The position numbers and the translations under genes are program-made. From the IMG/VR virus record IMGVR_UViG_3300034012_000235, positions 1-58,209 of that record: 58,209 nt of DNA, one strand, 5' to 3'. Source of the stretch: a virus. Shown here piece after piece: positions 31,115-39,499 of this stretch (position 1 is the stretch's first letter; every line of letters starts with the position of its first letter). The notes under the pieces are model-generated. The model did no database searches. It was given only the letters and a program-made list of their open reading frames with translations, and was not told the DNA's origin.

Positions 31115-31143
31115 TTGTATTGTTTCGTTAAACGCACTATGAT
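31115..31143 (+). promoter_or_regulatory. Rightward early promoter (PR-like)
   Basis: TTGTAT (31,115-31,120), a 17-base spacer and TATGAT (31,138-31,143) precede the first rightward gene. The -10 is good and the -35 is weak, so it may need activation or be weaker than the leftward promoter. Confidence 0.6.
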
Positions 31144-31169
31144 CTGGGCACTTTGAAGGAGCGAAGGCA

Positions 31170-31304
31170 ATGACGTTAGACGAAGAAATCAGCGAAATGA
31201 TGCAAGACCTCCGGAAGAGACTGTCCGAAGCACTTGATCGGGCAGAAGCTGGTGAAGCTACAGCGCAAGACTGGATGCTGATCCGTAGACAACTTGGACT
31301 TTAA
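31170..31304 (+). CDS. Small helical protein, 44 aa
   Basis: The frame runs from ATG 31,170 to TAA 31,304, with AAGGAG upstream. The product (MTLDEEISEMMQDLRKRLSE onward) is a single long acidic-basic helix. It is the first gene of the rightward operon, 9 bp before the SSB-like gene; a regulator or leader peptide is possible. Confidence 0.62.
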   Translation: MTLDEEISEMMQDLRKRLSEALDRAEAGEATAQDWMLIRRQLGL

Positions 31305-31313
31305 GGAAACATC

Positions 31314-31970
31314 ATGGGACTCACAGCAAAAGCCTCTAGCGAATCATCATCATTCAAGCCTGTCCCCGCAGGCATGCACCTTGCCCGGTGCTATCGCATC
31401 ATCGATCTCGGGACTCAGACCACTGAGTGGCGGGGGAAGGAAAAGAAGAACTACAAGATCATGATGCTGTGGGAAGTCCACGGCGAAGACGATCACGGGG
31501 CGGCTCTGGTCACTGACCGCAACGAGCCGATGAGCATCTCCAAGAACTACACGATGAGCTTGGGCGAGATATCCACCCTGCGGGCTGACCTGAAGTCTTG
31601 GCGTGGCCGTGACTTCACTGAAGAAGAACTCCGCGGATTCCAGTTGAAGAACGTCCTGGGCGCGTGGTGCATGCTGACTGTTGCACGCACGACTGGTAAT
31701 GACGGCAAAGAGTATTCCAACGTCATGAGCGTCAACCCCGTACCTGCATCGATCAAGAAGGCCGGTCTTCCTGACGGGTTCAATGAGTTGGCAGTCTTTG
31801 ATCTGGACAGCCCTGACATGGCGCTGTTCGATACCTTCAGCGAGAAGCTCAAGGCAAAGATTCAAAACTCTCCTGAGTGGAAGGCTAAGGGCTCTGCATC
31901 GGAACAGTATCAGAAGCAGCAGAACGCCTCTGCATTCTCGGACGATGACGAGAATTCGATCCCGTTTTGA
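31314..31970 (+). CDS. Single-stranded DNA-binding protein (phage type)
   Basis: This 218-residue protein has a core with MHLARCYRIIDLGTQTTEWR, YKIMMLWEVHG, ISKNYTMSLGEISTLRADLK, SWRGRDFTEEELRGF and NVLGAWCMLTV. These match a phage protein family annotated as ssDNA-binding. The C-terminal tip DDDENSIPF imitates the acidic D-x-IPF tip with which bacterial SSB recruits partners. It would protect single strands during replication and may displace or mimic host SSB. Confidence 0.78.
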   Translation: MGLTAKASSESSSFKPVPAGMHLARCYRIIDLGTQTTEWRGKEKKNYKIMMLWEVHGEDDHGAALVTDRNEPMSISKNYTMSLGEISTLRADLKSWRGRDFTEEELRGFQLKNVLGAWCMLTVARTTGNDGKEYSNVMSVNPVPASIKKAGLPDGFNELAVFDLDSPDMALFDTFSEKLKAKIQNSPEWKAKGSASEQYQKQQNASAFSDDDENSIPF

Positions 31971-31999
31971 GTTAACCAAACAATAAATAGGAGAAGCGA

Positions 32000-32308
32000 A
32001 TGAGTTTTAACTTTCTGCACTTAGAGATCATTCGCTGGGCGGAAGCCCGGCAGATCATCCCCAACTCAACCCCCCAGGCTCAACTGTTGAAGACGATGGA
32101 AGAGCTTGGAGAACTCGTAGGCGCAGTAGTCCGCGGCAACCGGGCTGGCGCTATCGATGGGTTCGGGGATGTTCTGGTTACGTTGATCATTGCCTCAGAC
32201 TTGATGGACATTGACCTTCTGAAGGCCCTTGAGTCTTCTTACAACGAGATCAAAGACCGCAAGGGCACCATGATGCCTAACGGTGTCTTTGTGAAGGAGG
32301 ACAAATGA
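32000..32308 (+). CDS. MazG-like nucleotide pyrophosphohydrolase
   Basis: This 102-residue protein has the metal-binding MazG/dUTPase-like helix pattern: KTMEELGELVGAVVR (E-E-x-x-E) and a second helix IDGFGDVLVTLIIASDL (D-x-x-x-D). It hydrolyses NTPs or dNTPs to monophosphates. In phages such proteins may recycle host nucleotides or alter the (p)ppGpp response. The length is typical of single-domain phage MazG. Confidence 0.83.
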   Translation: MSFNFLHLEIIRWAEARQIIPNSTPQAQLLKTMEELGELVGAVVRGNRAGAIDGFGDVLVTLIIASDLMDIDLLKALESSYNEIKDRKGTMMPNGVFVKEDK

Positions 32309-32499
32309 ACGCTTGGGCCAAGATCAAGGCGTTGTTCCAACCGCCTTCTGCTGAAGTGCTGGCTGCGCAAGAGTACGACCATGCCCGCAGAGCCCTTCTA
32401 GAGGCTCACAGCGCCCGCGAATACGCTGAGGCAATGGTGACGTACCACCAGAACCGCATCGAACGTCTGAAGGCCACGTTGGCTGGGGAGGGAGCATGA
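32305..32499 (+). CDS. Hypothetical helical protein, 64 aa
   Basis: This 64-residue, almost entirely helical protein (QEYDHARRALLEAHSAREYA) is coupled by ATGA overlaps to both neighbours. Function unknown. Confidence 0.65.
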   Translation: MNAWAKIKALFQPPSAEVLAAQEYDHARRALLEAHSAREYAEAMVTYHQNRIERLKATLAGEGA

Positions 32500-32744
32500 A
32501 AGAAGAAACCTACATCTTTGACGACGGCACCGAGCCGACCGTCCGCCGCATGCCCAAGGGGTGTGACCAACAAGGCCGGTATCCCGAGGCCGCTGAGGCG
32601 GCGACCGAGATCGGTCAGGACGAGCCCAATTTTTACGGGCGAGAGTTCTGGAAGTCGGAGGTCATCGACGCTCTGATTTTCGCCATCGGCTTGGTGGCGT
32701 GCGCTGGCGCTGTGGTGCTGGTGTTTGGTGGGGGTGCGGCATGA
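32496..32744 (+). CDS. Small membrane protein, 82 aa
   Basis: This 82-residue protein has an acidic soluble N-terminal part and one C-terminal membrane segment (ALIFAIGLVACAGAVVLVFG), consistent with a tail-anchored inner-membrane protein. It is coupled to a second small membrane protein. Function unknown; superinfection exclusion is a possibility. Confidence 0.65.
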   Translation: MKEETYIFDDGTEPTVRRMPKGCDQQGRYPEAAEAATEIGQDEPNFYGREFWKSEVIDALIFAIGLVACAGAVVLVFGGGAA

Positions 32745-32875
32745 AACAGAAGTACGAAGGCCAAGGACTTGAGCGGTTTTTGCGCACCCTGATTACCTTC
32801 GCCATCGTCGGCATGGTGTCGGTGCTGGGGTGGACTGTTTACTCGATTTGGGGGGCCGTGACATGTCCGACCTGA
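32741..32875 (+). CDS. Small membrane protein, 44 aa
   Basis: The frame runs from ATG 32,741 (ATGA overlap) to TGA 32,875 and overlaps the next gene. It has a basic N-terminus MKQKYEGQGLERFLRT and one membrane helix with FAIVGMVSVLGWTVYSIWG. It probably pairs with the preceding tail-anchored protein. Confidence 0.62.
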   Translation: MKQKYEGQGLERFLRTLITFAIVGMVSVLGWTVYSIWGAVTCPT

Positions 32876-33231
32876 GAGACGCTGCGCGTCAGGCGCTGGA
32901 GGCGTTGAAACTTGCCATCGGCGTGTTGTCTGATGAGGACGAAACTGAGAGCAATGCGGTGCGGGCGTCTATCAAGGCTCTCAAAGCTGCGCTGGAGCAG
33001 CCGGATCAGGCCGAGCCGGTGGATGCAGAAGCCGCGCTACGGTTCGCACTGGCCCAGCGAGATTGGGCATTCAAACAATTGCAGGCGCAACCGGACCGCC
33101 GCGAGTGGCGAGGGTTGACGGAGGAAGAGATTGCCAAGTGCTGGCACGACACGCCCGGTCAGCAGGGCGGATGGAATCTGGCGTTCACCCGCGCCATCGA
33201 GGCCGCTTTAAGGAGCAAGAACCATGAGTGA
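32863..33231 (+). CDS. Hypothetical protein, 122 aa
   Basis: This 122-residue protein starts at ATG 32,863, overlapping the upstream stop. An N-terminal helical repeat (RDAARQALEALKLAIGVL) and a C-terminal GLTEEEIAKCWHDTPGQQGG segment resemble common small phage proteins of unknown function. Confidence 0.65.
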   Translation: MSDLRDAARQALEALKLAIGVLSDEDETESNAVRASIKALKAALEQPDQAEPVDAEAALRFALAQRDWAFKQLQAQPDRREWRGLTEEEIAKCWHDTPGQQGGWNLAFTRAIEAALRSKNHE

Positions 33232-33454
33232 ACAACCCGAAGCCCTGCGGTTGGCTGATCAGCTGATAGCGTATCTGGGCGGGAATACGGCAGCGCAAGC
33301 CGCCGCCGAACTGCGCCGCCTGCACGCCCTGAACGGGGAACTGCTGGAGGCGTTGAAGCAAGCATTTGAAGAATGCATTTGGCCGAATGAGCGGTTATCC
33401 GATGTGCATGACAAAGCCCGCGCCGCCATCGCACGGGCGGAGGGGAAGGTATGA
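33224..33454 (+). CDS. Hypothetical protein, 76 aa
   Basis: This 76-residue helical protein (ADQLIAYLGGNTAAQAAAEL) has CIWPNERLSDVHDKARAAIA near the end. It overlaps the previous gene by 8 bp and the next by 4 bp. Function unknown. Confidence 0.65.
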   Translation: MSEQPEALRLADQLIAYLGGNTAAQAAAELRRLHALNGELLEALKQAFEECIWPNERLSDVHDKARAAIARAEGKV

Positions 33455-33657
33455 CCCGCGACGACATCATCAATCTGGCACGCCAGCACGGCAAGCCCGT
33501 ACAGGAGCAGAACGCCGAAGTCGAATACCTGTTCACGCTTGAGGGCGTCAACGCGCTGCTCGCTGCCGAGCGCGAGGCGTGTGCGAAGGTGGTAGAGCAC
33601 TACCGCAGCGACTGGGACATGGCGGACACTATCCGCGCAAGGGGGCAGGAAGCATGA
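33451..33657 (+). CDS. Hypothetical protein, 68 aa
   Basis: This 68-residue protein begins MTRDDIINLARQHGKP and has the segment ALLAAEREACAKVVEHYRSD, a pattern repeated in many small phage proteins that accompany exonuclease and SSB genes. Function unknown. Confidence 0.65.
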   Translation: MTRDDIINLARQHGKPVQEQNAEVEYLFTLEGVNALLAAEREACAKVVEHYRSDWDMADTIRARGQEA

Positions 33658-33851
33658 AAGTCACACTTGAATTCAACCTGCCGGAAGAGAAGCAAGAATC
33701 AGAACTAGCTATGAACGCCGGAGAACTGTACTCCACGCTCAATCAAGTGAATCACATTCTGAGGGCTTGCCTCAAGCACGATGGTGATGCGAGAGACGCA
33801 GCCACTGGATGCCGCTCTTTGATCTCTGATGTTCTCGGGAGGTTTGAATGA
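33654..33851 (+). CDS. Hypothetical protein, 65 aa
   Basis: This 65-residue protein starts at ATG 33,654 (ATGA overlap). It begins MKVTLEFNLPEE and continues with a helical part around ELYSTLNQVNHILRACLKHD. Similar small proteins are frequent in phage early operons; function unknown. Confidence 0.67.
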   Translation: MKVTLEFNLPEEKQESELAMNAGELYSTLNQVNHILRACLKHDGDARDAATGCRSLISDVLGRFE

Positions 33852-34072
33852 ACCTCACTGATTGGTTCCCTGGCTCAGCCAAGCCCGTTCGCAGGGGCGT
33901 GTACCAGCGGCAGTACCCACACTTCTCCAAGACAACCGTACCCCAGTATTGCTATTGGAACGGCAAAAGATGGGGCATGGGTGAGCATTCCGTAGAACAG
34001 GCCATGCGGCATGAGGATGCGTTCATGGTCGCACCCCGTCAATGTCTTCCTTGGAGAGGAGTTCTGAAGTGA
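33848..34072 (+). CDS. Hypothetical protein, 74 aa
   Basis: This 74-residue, basic and aromatic protein (DWFPGSAKPVRRGVYQRQYP and YCYWNGKRWGMGEHSVEQ) is coupled by ATGA to the gene before and by GTGA to the gene after. Possibly a small beta-sheet fold; function unknown. Confidence 0.65.
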   Translation: MNLTDWFPGSAKPVRRGVYQRQYPHFSKTTVPQYCYWNGKRWGMGEHSVEQAMRHEDAFMVAPRQCLPWRGVLK

Positions 34073-34314
34073 AGTACAAGAACTTGGAGTTCTGCCAGAA
34101 GGATGGACGAGATCCAGAGATTATCTGCTGGGTTAAGCAAGAAGGCCGTGATCCGTTTTGCTACACCGTTCTTTGGTGGAGGCGAGGTAAAGAAGGGTGG
34201 CACATTGAGTTCGTAGATGCCCGCCCGCTTGAGCAGGAAAGAGAAGACATCTGGAACCTGATGAAGTACGGCCAGTCCGTCTTGGATGCCATGTTTGAAC
34301 TGGAGCAAGCATGA
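34069..34314 (+). CDS. Hypothetical protein, 81 aa (GTG start)
   Basis: This 81-residue protein starts at GTG 34,069 with GGAG upstream; an earlier in-frame start at 34,042 would overlap the previous gene by 31 bp. The middle is Trp-rich and beta-like (EIICWVKQEGRDPFCYTVLW), and the protein ends in an acidic helix. No family recognised. Confidence 0.62.
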   Translation: MKYKNLEFCQKDGRDPEIICWVKQEGRDPFCYTVLWWRRGKEGWHIEFVDARPLEQEREDIWNLMKYGQSVLDAMFELEQA

Positions 34315-34523
34315 TCAGCAGCAACATCTACAAGTACAAGCCGCAAGACTTTGCACGCTGTGAGAGCAATCCTTCGCTTGATCAATGTAAGAAGTGCGGC
34401 AGAAACGTACACATGAATCCTGTGCACCCCGACAGCGTATGGCAGACATGGATAGGACCGTGGACAGGTCACGGGCCTTGCCCTAATGGAGATTTCATGG
34501 AGATCAAGAATGCTGACAGCTAA
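34311..34523 (+). CDS. Small Cys/His protein, 70 aa
   Basis: This 70-residue protein has CESNPSLDQCKKCGRNVHMN and later HGPCPNGDF, so Cys/His residues could form a zinc site. It is coupled to its neighbours by short overlaps. Function unknown. Confidence 0.64.
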   Translation: MISSNIYKYKPQDFARCESNPSLDQCKKCGRNVHMNPVHPDSVWQTWIGPWTGHGPCPNGDFMEIKNADS

Positions 34524-35262
34524 AGAGACGTCTCAAACAGGCCACTGGTATTCCAGAAACGGAGAACCTACCTACACAATCTTGGGGAAGAACGGGAAGA
34601 TCCGCAACACAACGCTCAGAGACGCTAGGGAATTCAACCTCGTCCCCAGTGTCACCACGATCCTGAACGTGGCTGCAAAGCCTGCTCTGACGAAGTGGTT
34701 GCAGACTCAGGTTCTGCTGGCTGCGCTGACTCTTCCGAAGATCGACAACGAGTCAGAGGACGACTACATCGAGCGAATCCTTGAGGACTCCAAAGCTCAA
34801 GGTCGCGCAGCAGCAGATGCAGGCACTGACATCCACGCCTCGATACAGGGCTTCTACGAGGGTCAGGGGCATGGCAGGCATGAACCCCATGTCATCGCCT
34901 GTAAAGAGGCTCTAGAGGGCTTCTACGGCCCCCAGGAGTGGGTTGCTGAAAGATCCTTCGCCCATGAACTTGGGTACGGCGGGAAGGTTGACCTTCATGC
35001 CTCCAACATCGTGGTTGATGTGAAGACCAAAGACTTCACTGATCCCGCGAAAGTGGATGCTTACGAGGAGAATTTGATGCAGCTATCGGCCTATCGTGTA
35101 GGTCTTGGCATGCCTGACGCAAGATGCGCAAACATCTTCGTGTCTAGGTCCGTCCCAGGCTTGGTAACGATGCGTCATTGGACGCAAGAAGAACTACAAA
35201 AGGGGTTCTTGATGTTCACCAAACTTTTGGAATTCTGGCAACTGAGGAGTGACTACAAGTGA
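34510..35262 (+). CDS. PD-(D/E)XK nuclease, RecB/Cas4-like exonuclease
   Basis: This 250-residue protein starts at ATG 34,510 with GGAG upstream. It has the Cas4/RecB nuclease order: an N-terminal helical part, a Gly-rich segment with AAADAGTDIHASIQGFYEG, then YGGKVDLHASNIVVDVKTKD (PD, D-x-K) and ENLMQLSAYRVGL (Q-x-x-x-Y). It probably degrades double-stranded DNA for recombination. No annealing partner was recognised beside it. Confidence 0.82.
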   Translation: MLTAKETSQTGHWYSRNGEPTYTILGKNGKIRNTTLRDAREFNLVPSVTTILNVAAKPALTKWLQTQVLLAALTLPKIDNESEDDYIERILEDSKAQGRAAADAGTDIHASIQGFYEGQGHGRHEPHVIACKEALEGFYGPQEWVAERSFAHELGYGGKVDLHASNIVVDVKTKDFTDPAKVDAYEENLMQLSAYRVGLGMPDARCANIFVSRSVPGLVTMRHWTQEELQKGFLMFTKLLEFWQLRSDYK

Positions 35263-35474
35263 AACAAGTATCCGCATTCGCTACTGCAGACGGCAAACTG
35301 TTTGAGTCTGCAGAGCAAGCTCATAGGCATGAGTTCATGCTGGCCCGAGAAGACACGGTCAACGAATTCATCACAAGTCAGTCGAACAACTACAAGTCGA
35401 TTGCTCAACGGGCCATCGTCAAGAACACCATCCTCAACTGGGAACTCTGGAAGATTCGCAATGACATTGAGTGA
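35259..35474 (+). CDS. Hypothetical protein, 71 aa (GTG start)
   Basis: This 71-residue protein starts at GTG 35,259 (GTGA overlap with the nuclease stop). It begins MKQVSAFATADGKLFESAEQ, a pattern recalling small proteins that carry an F-x-T-x-D-G-x-x-F motif in phage early operons. Function unknown. Confidence 0.65.
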   Translation: MKQVSAFATADGKLFESAEQAHRHEFMLAREDTVNEFITSQSNNYKSIAQRAIVKNTILNWELWKIRNDIE

Positions 35475-35679
35475 CGACCTCATCAAACAAATCTACTTCT
35501 ACACAGACTCTTTGAACCCCAAGGGGCCGGTAGGAGAAGTAGACATCCTAGATTTCGGCCGCAAGATCGAGGCGGTGTGCAGGATTCAGCACGCAAAAGA
35601 AGAACATACTCGCTGCGTAGAAATCGTCTCGCACATGAATAAGGAAGTCGCCAAAGCTCTGGAGAATCAGCGCCCATAA
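35461..35679 (+). CDS. Hypothetical protein, 72 aa
   Basis: This 72-residue protein starts at ATG 35,461, inside the end of the previous gene. Its segment EVDILDFGRKIEAVCRIQHA and helical C-terminus resemble small phage proteins of unknown role. It is the last rightward gene; its stop codon abuts the A-run of the leftward terminator. Confidence 0.65.
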   Translation: MTLSDDLIKQIYFYTDSLNPKGPVGEVDILDFGRKIEAVCRIQHAKEEHTRCVEIVSHMNKEVAKALENQRP

Positions 35680-35709
35680 AAAACCCCCACCCCGGTGAAA
35701 GGGTGGGGG
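35678..35709 (-). terminator. Intrinsic terminator for the leftward late operon
   Basis: CCCCCACCC (35,684-35,692) pairs perfectly with GGGTGGGGG (35,701-35,709) across an 8-base loop. On the leftward strand six T residues follow. It ends leftward transcription before it would run antisense into the early rightward operon. In the rightward sense there is no U-tract. Confidence 0.88.
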
Positions 35710-35767
35710 AACATACCGCTAAATTGGCAACTGCGGTAATTCAGGCGGGAGACGCAGCCTGAATTCT

Positions 35768-36967
35768 TTACGGGCGGGACATCCTGAATGATGGCCGCGA
35801 AGCCTCTACCATCTCTTGGTAAGTGGCTTCCGGCATCTTTGGTGCTTCCCGCATTTTCCGACGACCGGCCGCAATCAGCGGAGGAATGGTCGCCATCGGA
35901 ATTCCTACTGGTGCCGTAGCAGGGTGAAGGGAAAGCCCAGTACCCAAAGTACCAATCCCACGAAGAGCGATATCAGCATAGTCTGGTCTTTCCTTGGCAA
36001 GCTCTTCCTGAATAGCGCCTACGTCTGTACCCATGCTGTAGCCAGCAAGAGGATAGGAAAGCACCGGCAGTGCTCTTGCTACTCCACCAATGGCACTGGA
36101 TGCTTTAGTGCCTGTCTCAGCCATCTTGCGGAATAGCTGGGTCACTTCTTCCAGAGCCCCTGCAGGCTTAGGCGTTGTGGGAATAGGCTGAGTAGGAGGC
36201 AGCGGTCTTACAGGGCCACCTTGAGGCTGAACGTACTGTGCCCGCGGACCTCCACCGACAGAAGGCTCAGGCGTCATCAAGCCCCCATACCTAGGGTTCT
36301 CAATGAACCTGTCGCTGGGGAACCTCTCTGACAGCAGGTTCATCGCTTCTCGCCGTTGCGTAGTCAGATCATGAACCCCGCCAGCCTGCTTGGTCATGTC
36401 CGTGGCACGCTGCGCCTCGATGTCCGTCAGACCAAACGCCTTTCCATAGTTCTGTACCGCAGAACCACCAGCAGGAGGACGGAGAGGAGCACCACCAGCA
36501 GGCTGATTCACCGGAGCACCACTCGGACCCAGAATGCTCGGGGCAGCAACAGGAGGAGCGACAGGAGGAGCAGCGGGCCTTGCCGCGGCAGGCGCTGTCC
36601 TAGCAACACCCTGCGCAGCACCCTGAGCGCCCTTCTCCAGAATTGATGCCGGCCCCATCTTGCGGGATTCAAGCACTCCAGCAAGGAGGCCTGCCCCAGC
36701 ACCAGCAACACCTGGGCTCATGGCCTCAAGCTCTTGCTTCGCCATCCCCTTGAGTTCATCCACCTTGCTAGGAAGAGCTTCTGGAGCAGGTTCTTCAGCA
36801 GGCTCAGGTTTGGCGTCAATCTCTCGCCCCGGCAGCTTGCCAGTCTTCTTGGCTTGATACTCTAAGTAAGCAAGTTTCTGCTTCGCCTCTTCGCTCAGGC
36901 CCTCTGGTGCCATGAACTCGATTCGCGTGCCGTCTGGAGCCGTAGCTCGATAAAGTTTGTTTGCCAT
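35768..36967 (-). CDS. Putative internal virion (ejection) protein, Ala/Pro-rich
   Basis: This 399-residue protein starts with YRATAPDGTRIEFMAPEGLS, a beta-like motif common at the N-terminus of phage ejection-type proteins, followed by KQKLAYLEYQAKK. Residues 70-180 are Ala/Pro/Gly low complexity, and the C-terminal half has hydrophobic, membrane-active-like segments (ALPVLSYPLAGYSMGTDVGA). The last gene of the leftward operon. An ejected role is inferred from composition and neighbours. Confidence 0.66.
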   Translation of the reverse strand: MANKLYRATAPDGTRIEFMAPEGLSEEAKQKLAYLEYQAKKTGKLPGREIDAKPEPAEEPAPEALPSKVDELKGMAKQELEAMSPGVAGAGAGLLAGVLESRKMGPASILEKGAQGAAQGVARTAPAAARPAAPPVAPPVAAPSILGPSGAPVNQPAGGAPLRPPAGGSAVQNYGKAFGLTDIEAQRATDMTKQAGGVHDLTTQRREAMNLLSERFPSDRFIENPRYGGLMTPEPSVGGGPRAQYVQPQGGPVRPLPPTQPIPTTPKPAGALEEVTQLFRKMAETGTKASSAIGGVARALPVLSYPLAGYSMGTDVGAIQEELAKERPDYADIALRGIGTLGTGLSLHPATAPVGIPMATIPPLIAAGRRKMREAPKMPEATYQEMVEASRPSFRMSRP

Positions 36968-36977
36968 GTTTCAGACC

Positions 36978-38480
36978 TTAATCAAACTTGAACTTAGGCT
37001 GTTGCCCTGGCTTTCCAGGCGTTCCAGGCATCGAGGGAACAGGCATAGTCTCTAGCAACTTAGCCAGCTTGGCATCGTAGTCAGATACCAGCTTGTCGTA
37101 CTCGTCAGACCTCTTGAACTCGCTGACGCTGCGGTATCTGTCTTTGGATTCTTCCCAAAGTCTGGCAATTTGCCTTTCAACCTGACCCCGCGCAATCAGT
37201 GCTTTTGCTTTCATCTGCAATGTTGCAGGCGTGTCTTCACTTGTCATTGCAGTAGCAGCAAACAGCCTGCGCTCAAAGTCAGACACTTGGCCTTGACCCT
37301 TAGCCAGTTGTGATGCTTCTAGCTGAGACTGAGCAAACAGCATCGCCCCGTACTGATACCGAGCGATCTCTTGAGGAGTCAGCTTCATGTTCCGCAAGAC
37401 ATCCTGAATCACTGGAATACCAATAGAGTAGTCTCCTACCCTTGCTGCGTTCTCAGCTATCTTTGCAAGCTGAGAAGTCCAACTTGGGTTGTTCAAGATA
37501 CCAAACATCCGCGATGCAGCAGGATCTTCAGCAAGCGTTAGGACTTGATTGCCTACCCTGATTCTTTCTCCTGCCTGATTTCCACGGGTGATAATCTCTT
37601 TTCGCAGTTCCGTCTCTGTCTTGGCTTCGTCTTCCGCAATGATCTTGCCGCGCCCGCGCTCCTGCTCAAGCTCTTCCGCAGAAGCGATTCGTGACGTACC
37701 TGTAGGACCCTTGACTATGCGGTCTGCAAGACTCTTGTAGCCTGCAGCATCACCAGAACGCTCAAGCGCTGCAAGGCGCATGGCGTCTTCTTGCGATACC
37801 GGATAAGTCCCTGAATAGCCACGAATCTGGATGTTGACTTGCTCGGCTTTCGGGACAGGGAAAGCTCTTCCTGCACCGTAGTCGAAGACATAGCCCTCTT
37901 TTGTCTCACGCTGCTTGCGTGAGTAGTCATCCCACTCCTTTAGCGCCTGCCCAAGAGGTTTGCCTTCCATCTGAGCATTACGCAAGAACTGCTCTCTGGT
38001 CATTGACAGAGGCATCGGGGGAGCTATCTGAAACCCTTGCGGTTCGGCAGCAGCAGGAGGAGCGCCAGGAGGAACTGCCCCAGCGGGCGCAGCAGGAGCA
38101 CCACCGGGAGCACCAGCGGGAGAAGCAGCGCTAGGAGCATTTAGTCCAGGCTTGAGAGCTTGCTCATACGCCTGCGACATCTGTTTCTGACGCTCAAGCT
38201 GCATGCCTTGCTGGGCAAGACTCAACTGAGCTTGGGCAAGCGCCTGATCTTCCTTAGCCCGCGTCTCTTCTGCGCCCCGCAGCTTCCCCGCGGCCATCCC
38301 CAGAGACTCTCCGAATCCACCAGTACGGGTAGGGGCCAAGAAGCCTTCAGCCATCGCAAGCAGAGCAGGATCAAACATCCTGTTCTTTCTCGCATCCAGC
38401 GACTGCATCACCCGATCAAGAGCCTCTTGGTACTTCCTTTGAGACTCTTCATCAGGAGCGTAGATTGCTTTATCAGCCAT
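36978..38480 (-). CDS. Putative internal virion protein, 500 aa
   Basis: This 500-residue protein has a helical N-terminal region including AEGFLAPTRTGGFGESLGMA, a Gln/Ala-rich coiled coil (about 75-110), a Pro/Ala/Gly linker (about 115-150), and a long helical C-terminal domain with RYQYGAMLFAQSQLEASQLA. Similar long proteins sit beside the portal or giant ejection proteins of podoviruses. Role inferred. Confidence 0.66.
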   Translation of the reverse strand: MADKAIYAPDEESQRKYQEALDRVMQSLDARKNRMFDPALLAMAEGFLAPTRTGGFGESLGMAAGKLRGAEETRAKEDQALAQAQLSLAQQGMQLERQKQMSQAYEQALKPGLNAPSAASPAGAPGGAPAAPAGAVPPGAPPAAAEPQGFQIAPPMPLSMTREQFLRNAQMEGKPLGQALKEWDDYSRKQRETKEGYVFDYGAGRAFPVPKAEQVNIQIRGYSGTYPVSQEDAMRLAALERSGDAAGYKSLADRIVKGPTGTSRIASAEELEQERGRGKIIAEDEAKTETELRKEIITRGNQAGERIRVGNQVLTLAEDPAASRMFGILNNPSWTSQLAKIAENAARVGDYSIGIPVIQDVLRNMKLTPQEIARYQYGAMLFAQSQLEASQLAKGQGQVSDFERRLFAATAMTSEDTPATLQMKAKALIARGQVERQIARLWEESKDRYRSVSEFKRSDEYDKLVSDYDAKLAKLLETMPVPSMPGTPGKPGQQPKFKFD

Positions 38481-38492
38481 GTTTGCCTCTTA

Positions 38493-39497
38493 TCAATCGC
38501 CGGGTTCGCCGTAATCGTACACAGGGTTGGATGTGTCCGGAGGCGTATAAATATCTCTTCCTCGACTTGGGTCGCTATATGCTCTCGTAATCAACTCTGC
38601 GGTTTCTTGTGGCGTAGCGGTTCCACTTGTAATCTTTGACCACAGTGACTGCAGTCGATCACCAGCAGTACCAGCGGTAGCAGAACCAAGCACACCCAGC
38701 AATCCAGTTGCAGTGGCAAGCGGAGACGTTTGATATGCACCAGCCTCCGGTCCAACAAACTTCTGCACGTTAGAGATGGGGACTTGATAGCCCCGCATCA
38801 AACCGGCCACGTTGGCAGCTTGAGTCAATGGGTAATCAAGCATGCTCTGCTGGTACTTCTGACGCTCTGCTCCTGCCTTCGTCATGGCTTGAGCACCCGT
38901 CAACCCGAGTTCTTGCTCTTTGCCAGCAATCTCCGATTGAGCCCTCGATGCGGCAGTCTGACCCGTCATCTCATCGATTGCAGCCTTCAGAGCACCTTCG
39001 TATCCCTTCGAGAGAGCACCGTACTGCTGGCCCGTCAGGTTAGATTGAACATCCGCCATCGACTGCCCTAGGGCTCCAGCGTAGCGCTGACTGCCAAGAC
39101 CACCAGAACCTACAAAACCAGCTTTCAGGGAGGGGAGCAAGTTACGTTGGACGTTCTGCTGGCTCAACCTCGCCATCTCATCCACCACATTTGTGGTGTA
39201 CGGATTCATCAACGCAGAGATACGCTCAGGAGTAATGCCTTGCGCAGCAGATGCAGCAGTCTGCCCCGCAGCAGTCAGCCCAGGCTGATACGCTTTGGCA
39301 GCGTCTGGGATGGCTCCATACCCTTGAGTCTGCAGAGGATCATATGCAGCGATCCCTTGCTCTGGAGTTCTACCAAGAGCCGACTGCCCCGTCTGGGACA
39401 GTTGCGTCAGGTAGTTGGTGTAGTAATCCGGCGCCGTCTGGGTGGTCGTCGTCGTCTTGGTGATATCCGGCAGCGGAGCGCCTTGGGTGATACTCAT
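38493..39497 (-). CDS. Putative internal virion protein, 334 aa
   Basis: This 334-residue protein is helical and Gln/Ala/Gly-rich, with YYTNYLTQLSQTGQSALG, ISALMNPYTTNVVDEMARLS and VGSGGLGSQRYAGALGQSMA. The pattern of a tail or neck ejection protein that lies next to a giant core protein is common in uncultured podovirus-like genomes. Abuts the giant gene by 2 bp. Confidence 0.68.
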   Translation of the reverse strand: MSITQGAPLPDITKTTTTTQTAPDYYTNYLTQLSQTGQSALGRTPEQGIAAYDPLQTQGYGAIPDAAKAYQPGLTAAGQTAASAAQGITPERISALMNPYTTNVVDEMARLSQQNVQRNLLPSLKAGFVGSGGLGSQRYAGALGQSMADVQSNLTGQQYGALSKGYEGALKAAIDEMTGQTAASRAQSEIAGKEQELGLTGAQAMTKAGAERQKYQQSMLDYPLTQAANVAGLMRGYQVPISNVQKFVGPEAGAYQTSPLATATGLLGVLGSATAGTAGDRLQSLWSKITSGTATPQETAELITRAYSDPSRGRDIYTPPDTSNPVYDYGEPGD

Positions 39498-39499
39498 GT

